Positions 1 to 6,516 of a DNA stretch of 7,863 nucleotides are shown in pieces. The notes under the pieces are model-generated. The model saw nothing but the letters and a program-made list of their open reading frames with translations. It was not told where the DNA came from and searched no databases. Positions within the stretch are counted from its first letter, which is position 1. Each line of letters opens with the position of its first letter. The position numbers and the translations under genes were made by a program. The DNA is from a bacterium (GTDB taxonomy: Bacteria; Vulcanimicrobiota; Vulcanimicrobiia; Vulcanimicrobiales; Vulcanimicrobiaceae). The DNA is taken from positions 1 through 7,863 of the forward strand of contig JAKBCP010000025.1 of NCBI GenBank assembly GCA_021807645.1, written 5' to 3'.

Positions 1-2641
1 CTTCGGCGACCCCTATCGCAACAGCGTTCATCGCGGGGTCTACGTCACGTTCGACGGTGGGAAAACGTGGAAGAAGACGCTCTATCTTGCGCCCGATAGC
101 GGCGCGAGCGATCTTGCGATGGTGCCGAGCGATCCCAACGTCGTCTATGCCGGCATGTGGGAGTTTCGCCGTAAACCGTGGACCTTCCGCAGCGGCGGCC
201 CGAACGACGGGCTCTATAAATCGACCGACGGTGGAAAGACGTGGACGAAACTCGTCGGCAACGGTTTACCGACCGGAATTACCGGACGCATCGGCCTCGC
301 GGTCTCACAGAGCGATCCGAATTATGTCTATGCGCTGATCGAAGCGGCGAACGGCATCCTTTGGCGCAGCGAGGATGCCGGCAAGACCTGGAAGATGGTC
401 AGCGATAACACGCTCGTCGATCAACGTCCGTTCTATTTCACGCACATCGCCGTCGATCCGAAGAATCCGAAGAAAGTCTATGCCGTCTCGGAGTTGACCT
501 CGGTCTCCACCGACGCGGGCAAGACGTTCCATCCAATCGCGCTTGCGGTGCACGTCGACTATCACGCGATCTGGATCGCTCCGAACGATCCCTCGCGCAT
601 CATGCTCGGTGAAGACGGCGGATACGCCCTCACCGTCGACGGCGGCGCCAACTGGTTCTTTTCGAAGAATCTGCCGATCGCGCAGATCTATCACGTCGGG
701 CTCTCCAACGAGAATCCATACGAAGTCTGTGCCGGCTTACAGGATAATAATGCGTTCTGCGCGCCGGAGAACTCGCTCGATCCGAGCGGGCTGCTCAACA
801 AATACTGGAAAGTCAGCGTCGGCGGCGACGGCGAATGGTCGGTTCCCGATCCCTCCGATCCGAATTACATTTGGAGCGATTCCGAGAACGGCTCGGTCGT
901 CGTATGGAATAAGAAGACGCAAGATGAGTGGTCGGCGCAACCCTACCTCCAGGGAGTCAAAGAGCAGTACGATCTGCGCACGAGCAAATATCGCTTCAAC
1001 TGGGATTCCCCGATTGCGTTCGCGCCGTGGAACCCGCATATCGGCTGGGTCGGCGGCAACGTCGTCTTCCAGAGTACCGATCGCGGCAAGAGCTTCAAAG
1101 TCATCAGCCCCGATCTGACGCTGAATATGAAGTCGCACCAGATCCCGTCGGGCGGCCCGATAACGCACGACGTCTCGGGCGCAGAGTACAGCGACACGCT
1201 ACTCGATATCGAAGGCTCGCCGGTACGTAAAGGCGAGATCTGGACCGGCGCCGACGACGGCGTCATCGGTCTCACGGTCGACGGCGGAAAGCACTGGAAG
1301 AAGATGCTGATCCCCGGCGTGCCGCCCTACGGTCGAGTCGAAACCGTCGCGCCCTCTCCGTTCGATGCAGCAACCGCGTACGTCTCCATCGACCGCCATC
1401 GTTCCGGCGATTACAAACCCTACGTTTTCGTGACCCATAACTACGGAAAGACGTGGAGTTCGATTGCAAGCAATCTTCCGGACAACGTCTTCGTTCGGAC
1501 GATCCGCCCCGATATTAAAAACTCGTCGATCCTCTACCTCGGAAACGAAACGGGCATCTTTATCTCGTTCAACGACGGCAAGAGCTGGAAGAGCTTCAAG
1601 AACGGCATGCCGACGGTTTCGGTCCGCGATATTCGCATGCAACCGACGTTCGACGATCTCGTCGTCGCAACGCACGGGCGCTCGCTCTATATCATGGACG
1701 ACATGACGCCGATCCAGCAGCTCGCTCGCGCGGAGGCTGCCGGCGGCCGGTTCTTCCCGGTCCGCGTCTCCTACCAGTATTCGCTGCACGAAAACGACGA
1801 AGGTACCTACACCGATTTCGTCGGCAATAACCCACCCTACGGCGTCATCTTCGACTACTATCAAAAGGCCGCAAACGCAAAGACGCCGCCCTCCCTGCAG
1901 ATCTTTAACGCTCGCGGACAGCTCATGCGTTCGATCTCCGGCACCCATAAAGTCGCCGGTAAGGCGGAGCCGCGCTTGCCCAATGCCGTCGGTCTCAATC
2001 GGTATGTATGGGATTGGGGTACCAACGGCGTCGCGCTTTGGAAGGGCGCCGCGAAGAAATCGTACCAAGGTTTCCCGGAGGGGCCGACGGTGCCGCCGGG
2101 CTCCTATACCGCGAAACTGACGTTCGACGGCAAGACATATACCCGCCGATTTGTCGTCAAACCCGATCCGCGGTCGAAGTTCACGCAGGCCGATTACGAT
2201 CGAACCTTTGCCTTCGCAATGAAGTATGAGGCGATGTTCGGTAAGATCGACACGATGCTCAATAATCTCGACGCATTGAAGAAGCAACTCGCGGCCGCAC
2301 AAAAAGATGCAACCGCGAAGAAGGCCGTCGCCGTTCTTCCCGCAATCGCCGCGCTCTCCGGAAGTCGTCGCGGCATGTTTAATATCCTGACGGCAAACTA
2401 CCAGAACGACGAGGACTCCATCGAGCGTCCGGGTGCCCTGCGCGAAGATTTCGAGCAGCTCTATTTCGCCGCTCAGGGGCTCATCACGCCGCCGACGCTT
2501 GCGTTCGCGCATCGCCTCGACGGGAAATATGCCCGAGCGCTCGGGCAGTACAACGCCTTCGTCGGCACGATTCCCGCGCTGCAAGCGAAAATGAAGGCAG
2601 CCGGGTTGAAGCCGATCGCAGGCATCGGCACCGTTCACTAA
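1..2641 (+). CDS. Sortilin/Vps10-like Asp-box (BNR) beta-propeller protein, 5' end outside the window
   Basis: The reading frame is open from base 2 to a TAA at 2639-2641, giving 879 visible residues. Aligned with its downstream paralogue, about 158 N-terminal residues, including any signal peptide, lie left of the window. The first in-frame ATG (119) is internal, inside conserved propeller sequence. Nine Asp-box motifs are visible (for example FDGGKTW, TDGGKTW, EDAGKTW, VDGGKHW, FNDGKSW), the hallmark of sialidase- and sortilin-type propeller blades. The last 300 or so residues hold an Ig/FlgD-like beta segment ending in VKPDP, then a helical region with NDEDSIERPGALRE. Databases usually name such proteins 'glycosyl hydrolase' or 'VPS10 domain-containing protein', but I see no catalytic site and the substrate is unknown. 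Export is inferred from the paralogue. About 80% of the first 100 visible residues match that paralogue by eye. Family assignment is firm; function is not. Confidence 0.9.
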   Translation, partial: FGDPYRNSVHRGVYVTFDGGKTWKKTLYLAPDSGASDLAMVPSDPNVVYAGMWEFRRKPWTFRSGGPNDGLYKSTDGGKTWTKLVGNGLPTGITGRIGLAVSQSDPNYVYALIEAANGILWRSEDAGKTWKMVSDNTLVDQRPFYFTHIAVDPKNPKKVYAVSELTSVSTDAGKTFHPIALAVHVDYHAIWIAPNDPSRIMLGEDGGYALTVDGGANWFFSKNLPIAQIYHVGLSNENPYEVCAGLQDNNAFCAPENSLDPSGLLNKYWKVSVGGDGEWSVPDPSDPNYIWSDSENGSVVVWNKKTQDEWSAQPYLQGVKEQYDLRTSKYRFNWDSPIAFAPWNPHIGWVGGNVVFQSTDRGKSFKVISPDLTLNMKSHQIPSGGPITHDVSGAEYSDTLLDIEGSPVRKGEIWTGADDGVIGLTVDGGKHWKKMLIPGVPPYGRVETVAPSPFDAATAYVSIDRHRSGDYKPYVFVTHNYGKTWSSIASNLPDNVFVRTIRPDIKNSSILYLGNETGIFISFNDGKSWKSFKNGMPTVSVRDIRMQPTFDDLVVATHGRSLYIMDDMTPIQQLARAEAAGGRFFPVRVSYQYSLHENDEGTYTDFVGNNPPYGVIFDYYQKAANAKTPPSLQIFNARGQLMRSISGTHKVAGKAEPRLPNAVGLNRYVWDWGTNGVALWKGAAKKSYQGFPEGPTVPPGSYTAKLTFDGKTYTRRFVVKPDPRSKFTQADYDRTFAFAMKYEAMFGKIDTMLNNLDALKKQLAAAQKDATAKKAVAVLPAIAALSGSRRGMFNILTANYQNDEDSIERPGALREDFEQLYFAAQGLITPPTLAFAHRLDGKYARALGQYNAFVGTIPALQAKMKAAGLKPIAGIGTVH

Positions 2642-2654
2642 CGCTTGTAGAAGT

Positions 2655-2658
2655 GGAG
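2655..2658 (+). promoter_or_regulatory. Ribosome binding site of the second propeller gene
   Basis: GGAG lies seven bases before the GTG at 2666, separated by an A-rich spacer. It supports GTG 2666 as the start, which also begins a good signal peptide. The upstream gene's TAA (2639) and a second in-frame TAG (2648) exclude a fused readthrough product. Confidence 0.7.
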
Positions 2659-2665
2659 TAAAAAA

Positions 2666-2734
2666 GTGAAAATTCGGTTTCTAGCGTTGGGTGCGCTGCT
2701 CGTCGCCGGAAGTATGCTTCCGGCGGCGGCGGCG
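2666..2734 (+). other. Signal peptide coding segment of the second propeller gene
   Basis: The N-terminus has basic residues (K2, R4), a hydrophobic stretch (residues 5-18) and an alanine-rich cleavage zone at residues 20-25. Cleavage is most likely after about A22 or A23, because P26 disfavours cleavage after A25. No cysteine follows, so this is a type I (Sec) signal and not a lipoprotein signal. Confidence 0.8.
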
Positions 2735-5700
2735 ACCGCCCCGTACGCGCGAATGAAATGGCGCGAGATCGGTCCGGCGATCGCCGGAGGGCGCGTCTCT
2801 TCAGTAGCGGGAACGGATCAGAACGCCGATCTCTACGTGATCGGCACCGCAGGCGGCGGCGTTTGGAAGAGCTCCAACGGCGGCGCAACCTGGAAGCCGA
2901 TATTCACCAAAGAACCGACGGGATCGATCGGTGCAGTCGCCATCGATCCCACCAATCAGAACGTACTCTGGGTCGGTACCGGCGAGAGCAATCCACGCAA
3001 CGACGTCTCGTTCGGCACCGGATTATACAAGAGTTTGAATGGCGGCAAAACGTGGACGCGAGTGGGGCTCGCCCTCACGCGCCAAATCTCCCGTATCGCC
3101 GTCGACCCGAAGAATCCGCAGCACGTCGTCGTCGGCGCGTCCGGCGATCCGTACGCGGATTCTACACACCGCGGCGTCTACGTCACGTTCGACGGTGGGA
3201 AAAGCTGGACGAAATCACTCTACATCGGTCCCAGCAGCGGAGCGAGCGACATTGCGATGGATCCGGCCGATCCGAACATCGTCTTTGCCGGAATGTGGCA
3301 ATTTCGCCGGAAGCCATGGACCTTCCATTCCGGCGGCCCGAATGACGGAATCTACAAATCGACCGATGGGGGAAAGACCTGGACGAAGCTCGTCGGCAAC
3401 GGTCTTCCAACCGGCTACGAAGGACGCATCGGATTAGCGATCGCGCCGAGTGCCCCGTCGCGCGTCTATGCCTTGATCGAAGCGAAGGGCGGGATTCTCT
3501 GGCGCAGCGACGATGCCGGGGCGCATTGGAAAATGATGACCGACAATACGTTAGTCGATCAGCGGCCGTTCTATTTCACGCATATCGCCGTCGATCCGAA
3601 AAATGCAAACCGCGTTTATGGCGTCTCGGAGATGCTTTCGGTAAGCACCGACGGCGGCAAGAAATTCAAACGGATCGCAAAAGGCGTGCACGTCGATTAC
3701 CATGCGATTTGGATCGCTCCGAACAACGGAAACCGAATTATCGTCGGCGAGGACGGCGGCTATGCGTTAACGCTCGACGGCGGAAAGGCGTGGTCGTTCG
3801 CCCGTAATCTCCCGATCGGCCAGGTGTATCACGTCGGTCTCTCCAACGGCAATCCGTACTTGGTCTGCGGCGGCTGGCAGGACAACAGCGGCTGGTGCGG
3901 GCCTTCGAATTCGCGTGACCCGCAAGGAATCAAGAATCGTCGCTGGTTTCAAGTGGTTGGCGGCGACGGAATGTGGGCGGTTCCCGATCCGAGCAACTCG
4001 AATTATGTCGTCGCCGATCTCGAGGATGGTTATGTAAACGTCTTCAACCGGCATGCGCGCCTCTATCGCTTCATCAATCCCTACTTCGAGCCGGGGCTCT
4101 CGATCTTCGATCTCAATAAGCGGCCGTACCGCTTTAATTGGGATTCACCGATCGCATTTGCGCCATGGAACGGCCACGTTCTCTGGTACGGCGGCAACGT
4201 CGTTTTTCAGAGCACCGATCGTGGCCAAACGTGGCATCCGATCAGTCCGGATCTGACGCGAAATATTAAGGCGCACCAAATGCCGGCAGGCGGCCCGCTG
4301 GCGCACGATGTCTCCGGCGCCGAATATAGCGACACGATTCTCGATATCGAGGGTTCCCCGATTGCACGCGGCGAGATTTGGGTCGGCACCGATGATGGTT
4401 TGGTGCAACTCACGCGCGACGGCGGCAAGCATTGGAGCAACGTTACCCCGAAGGGCGCGCCGGAGTTTGCACGCGTCGAGACGGTGGCGCCATCGCCGCT
4501 CGATCCTGCGACGGCGTATGCTTCGTTCGACGATCATCGCATGGGCGACTATGCGCCGTATTTATACGTGACGCACGATTACGGCAAGTCGTGGACGAAG
4601 ATCGTCAACGGGCTACCCCGCGACATCTACACGCGGACGATTCGCCCCGATATTCATAATAAGGATCTGGTCTTTGCCGGAAATGAAGAGGGGCTCTTCA
4701 TCAGCTTTAACGGCGGAAATTCGTGGGAGCCGTTCTCGCTAAATATTCCCGCCGTATCGGTTCGCGACATCCGCATTCAACCGATCTTCGACGATCTCGT
4801 GATCGGTACGCACGGTCGTGCGATTTGGATTCTCGACGATATTGCCGCGCTACAGAATCTTTCCGCCGCGCAGGCGCGCGGAGCGATGCTGTTTCCGGTG
4901 CGAACCGCATACGAATACATCATGCATAGCAACGACGAAAATCTCTACACGCGCTATGCGGCAAAAAATCCCCCGTACGGAGCGATCTTCGACTTCTATC
5001 AAAAATCCCCGCAGAAAAAGGCTCCGATCGTACAGGTGCTCGATGCCCGCGGGCGCGTGGTACGGACGATTTCGGGAAGCATCAAGATCGGCAAGAAGAA
5101 GATCGGGCTCGTTCCCAACAAGGCCGGAATCAATCGCGTCGTGTGGGATTTTCATGAAAACGGCGTAACGCGCTGGATGGGCGCGGCACGCAAACAATAT
5201 CGCGGGCCGAAGGAAGGGCTGACGGCGCTCCCGGGCCGCTATACGGCACGGATCGTCCTCAACGGGCATACGTACACGCAGTCGTTCCGCGTCAAGCCCG
5301 ATCCAGAGACTCCCTATACGTTGGCGCAGATGCGCGCCGGCTATCGGATTGGGAAGCACTTCCTGGATATGTCCGGGAAGATTAACGCGGTGCTCAATGC
5401 GCTCGATGCGCAGAAGATTGCGTTGAACAAGGCGTATGCTTCCGCTCGTTCGGCCGATAACGCTCCGCGCTTGGCCGCCATTTCGGCGGCGATAAAGCAG
5501 CACGACGCAATCTTTGCGACTTTTACCGCAAACTTCCAGAACGACGAGGATTCCATCCAGCGTCCTGGTGCCTTACGCGAAGCGGTGCCCGGCGGCTTCT
5601 TCCTCGGCGCCAACTCTCCGCCGACGGCGTCCTTGCTTGCATATCGCAAGCATCTCGATGTACGCTTTGCAGCGGCGATGGGTGCATACAATCGCTACCT

Positions 5701-5740
5701 GGCGACGGTTATAAAACCGCTAGGATTGCAACTAAAGTGA
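2666..5740 (+). CDS. Secreted sortilin/Vps10-like Asp-box (BNR) beta-propeller protein
   Basis: This is a complete 1024-residue gene, a usual length for the family. It begins with a GTG start preceded by GGAG. Residues 1 to about 23 form a signal peptide (MKIR, hydrophobic core, AAA-type cleavage region). The mature protein opens with WREIGPAIAGGRV, a typical family N-terminus. Eleven Asp-box-like motifs end near residues 76, 130, 181, 239, 288, 334, 376, 523, 590, 643 and 687, consistent with one large or two stacked propellers. Cys401 and Cys411 probably form a disulfide. Residues of about 740-880 look like an Ig/FlgD-type beta domain ending in VKPDP. Residues of about 885-1020 are helical and contain NDEDSIQRPGALRE. 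No transmembrane anchor or lipobox is seen, so a periplasmic or extracellular location is inferred. The gene follows its paralogue by 24 bp and precedes the DUF302 gene by 12 bp. The 'glycosyl hydrolase' label is common, but no catalytic residues can be identified; protein or glycan binding is equally possible. Confidence 0.93.
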   Translation: MKIRFLALGALLVAGSMLPAAAATAPYARMKWREIGPAIAGGRVSSVAGTDQNADLYVIGTAGGGVWKSSNGGATWKPIFTKEPTGSIGAVAIDPTNQNVLWVGTGESNPRNDVSFGTGLYKSLNGGKTWTRVGLALTRQISRIAVDPKNPQHVVVGASGDPYADSTHRGVYVTFDGGKSWTKSLYIGPSSGASDIAMDPADPNIVFAGMWQFRRKPWTFHSGGPNDGIYKSTDGGKTWTKLVGNGLPTGYEGRIGLAIAPSAPSRVYALIEAKGGILWRSDDAGAHWKMMTDNTLVDQRPFYFTHIAVDPKNANRVYGVSEMLSVSTDGGKKFKRIAKGVHVDYHAIWIAPNNGNRIIVGEDGGYALTLDGGKAWSFARNLPIGQVYHVGLSNGNPYLVCGGWQDNSGWCGPSNSRDPQGIKNRRWFQVVGGDGMWAVPDPSNSNYVVADLEDGYVNVFNRHARLYRFINPYFEPGLSIFDLNKRPYRFNWDSPIAFAPWNGHVLWYGGNVVFQSTDRGQTWHPISPDLTRNIKAHQMPAGGPLAHDVSGAEYSDTILDIEGSPIARGEIWVGTDDGLVQLTRDGGKHWSNVTPKGAPEFARVETVAPSPLDPATAYASFDDHRMGDYAPYLYVTHDYGKSWTKIVNGLPRDIYTRTIRPDIHNKDLVFAGNEEGLFISFNGGNSWEPFSLNIPAVSVRDIRIQPIFDDLVIGTHGRAIWILDDIAALQNLSAAQARGAMLFPVRTAYEYIMHSNDENLYTRYAAKNPPYGAIFDFYQKSPQKKAPIVQVLDARGRVVRTISGSIKIGKKKIGLVPNKAGINRVVWDFHENGVTRWMGAARKQYRGPKEGLTALPGRYTARIVLNGHTYTQSFRVKPDPETPYTLAQMRAGYRIGKHFLDMSGKINAVLNALDAQKIALNKAYASARSADNAPRLAAISAAIKQHDAIFATFTANFQNDEDSIQRPGALREAVPGGFFLGANSPPTASLLAYRKHLDVRFAAAMGAYNRYLATVIKPLGLQLK

Positions 5741-5742
5741 GG
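5739..5742 (+). promoter_or_regulatory. Ribosome binding site of the DUF302 gene, overlapping the upstream stop codon
   Basis: GAGG, within AAGTGAGG, overlaps the TGA stop of the propeller gene and sits ten bases before the GTG at 5753. The overlap supports co-transcription and possible translational coupling. The spacing is slightly long. Confidence 0.5.
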
Positions 5743-5752
5743 CTACATAATC

Positions 5753-6142
5753 GTGAAATACGGACACGAAACCGTCGTCGAAGGTAAATTCGATGAAATC
5801 ATCGATCGCACGAAAGCCGCGCTGGCGCAGCGCGGCTTCGGCGTTTTAACCGAGATCGATGTCGCTGCGACGCTCAAGAAAAAAATAGGCGCCGAAATAG
5901 AACCATACGTCATCCTCGGGGCCTGTAACCCCACCTTCGCGCACCAGGCCCTCCAGCGCGAGCCCGATCTCGGCTTGCTGTTGCCCTGCAACGTCGTGGT
6001 CATGCAGAAGGAAGGGAAGACCTACGTCAAGGCGATCGATGCCGGAGCGATGCTGGGCGTCACGGGGAATACCGAGCTGGTCGCGCTCGCCGGCGAAGTC
6101 GATTCCCACCTCACGGAGACGCTTCGCTCGCTGAATGGGTAG
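5753..6142 (+). CDS. DUF302 domain protein
   Basis: This is a 129-residue protein that is almost entirely a DUF302 domain (PF03625). Visible family motifs are GFGVLTEIDV (residues 28-37), YVILGACNPTFAHQAL (52-67) and LGLLLPCNVVV (73-83). The two conserved cysteines (Cys58, Cys79) and His64 are present. There is no signal peptide or membrane segment, so it is cytosolic. The biochemical role of DUF302 is not established; the conserved cysteines make a redox, sulfur or metal-related role conceivable, but that is inference. It starts with GTG 12 bp after the secreted propeller and is probably the last gene of that operon. A 61-bp gap containing a promoter-like region separates it from the regulator gene downstream. 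Confidence 0.9.
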   Translation: MKYGHETVVEGKFDEIIDRTKAALAQRGFGVLTEIDVAATLKKKIGAEIEPYVILGACNPTFAHQALQREPDLGLLLPCNVVVMQKEGKTYVKAIDAGAMLGVTGNTELVALAGEVDSHLTETLRSLNG

Positions 6143-6167
6143 CGCCACGATCGCTCGACGGTCGGCC

Positions 6168-6197
6168 TTGCATTAGAAAATCTGAATATGCTAATAT
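6168..6197 (+). promoter_or_regulatory. Candidate sigma70-type promoter for the arsR-hyfB unit
   Basis: TTGCAT (6168-6173) and TAATAT (6192-6197) are separated by 18 bp. The match to consensus is moderate: about 3 of 6 at the -35 and 4 of 6 at the -10. The region is clearly more AT-rich than its surroundings. Transcription would begin around 6203-6205, at or next to the GTG start, so the message would have almost no leader. Confidence 0.5.
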
Positions 6198-6203
6198 CCA
6201 GAT
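6180..6203 (+). promoter_or_regulatory. Inverted-repeat operator, probable binding site of the ArsR-type regulator
   Basis: The arms ATCTGAATAT (6180-6189) and ATATCCAGAT (6194-6203) are inverted copies matching at 9 of 10 positions, with the 4-base spacer GCTA. Size, AT-rich centre and position over the -10 box fit the dimeric winged-helix sites of the ArsR/SmtB family. It ends on the base before the regulator's GTG start, so a bound dimer would block RNA polymerase. A shorter pair, ATTAG (6172-6176) and CTAAT (6191-6195), overlaps it. The link to the adjacent regulator is inferred from position. Confidence 0.7.
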
Positions 6204-6515
6204 GTGCTGAGAAGCTTCAAGGCCGATCTCTTTAAGACGCTCGCGCATCCGGCGCGAATCCGCCTTCTCGACGTTCTTCGCGAGGGCGAAAAGACCGTCG
6301 TCGAGCTGCAGCAAGCACTCGACCTCGGGCAGTCGGCGGTCTCCCAGCACCTCGCGGCCTTGCGCGGGAAGGGGTTGGTCGTCGCACGCCGCGAGGGCCT
6401 CTTCGTTCGCTATAGTGTCGCCGACCGGCGCCTTTGGGATATCCTCGACGCCGCGCGCGATTTTTGCGACCGGCTGCTTCGCGAACAACGCGCGAATTTC
6501 GAAGCGCAGAGTTAG
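6204..6515 (+). CDS. ArsR/SmtB-family winged-helix transcriptional regulator
   Basis: This is a 103-residue protein of typical family length. FKTLAHPARIRLLDVL (residues 10-25) is the classic ArsR N-terminal helix signature. SAVSQHLAALRGKGLV (44-59) is the recognition helix, and ARREGLFVRYSV (61-72) is the beta-hairpin wing. The usual alpha-3 metal motif (ELCVCDL in ArsR) is replaced by KTVVELQQAL, and no His-rich alpha-5 site is present. Cys88, in the C-terminal helix, is the only cysteine. It is therefore probably not a classic metal sensor, and its signal is unknown. The GTG start lacks a clear Shine-Dalgarno sequence and follows the inverted repeat directly, which suggests autorepression and leaderless translation. 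The stop is one base before the ATG of the hyfB-like gene, so both are probably transcribed and regulated together. Confidence 0.92.
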   Translation: MLRSFKADLFKTLAHPARIRLLDVLREGEKTVVELQQALDLGQSAVSQHLAALRGKGLVVARREGLFVRYSVADRRLWDILDAARDFCDRLLREQRANFEAQS

Positions 6516-6516
6516 G

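Noticed and set aside
119..121. ATG at 119 as the start of the first propeller gene
   Set aside because: The frame is open back to base 2, and those upstream residues align closely with the paralogue (HRGVYVTFDGGK), so the ATG is internal and the gene is simply cut by the window.
1199..2638. A long open frame of 479 codons on the minus strand, antisense to the first propeller gene
   Set aside because: Its translation is rich in Arg and Asp with no recognisable motif, and it lies fully opposite a strongly conserved coding frame. This is typical of antisense frames in GC-rich genes.
2642..2665. A separate promoter for the second propeller gene
   Set aside because: The gap is only 24 bp and is filled by a second stop and the ribosome site; no -35/-10 pair fits.
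4850..5503. A 217-codon minus-strand open frame under the second propeller gene
   Set aside because: Same pattern: low-complexity Arg-rich translation opposite well-supported coding sequence, with no ribosome site or family resemblance.
1..5740. The two similar genes as a recent direct repeat or mobile duplication
   Set aside because: Third positions differ widely and the C-terminal regions are strongly diverged; no flanking repeats or transposase are seen. This is an old paralogous pair.
6143..6167. A possible transcription terminator after the DUF302 gene
   Set aside because: The GC-rich stretch has only short, weak self-complementarity and no following T-run.
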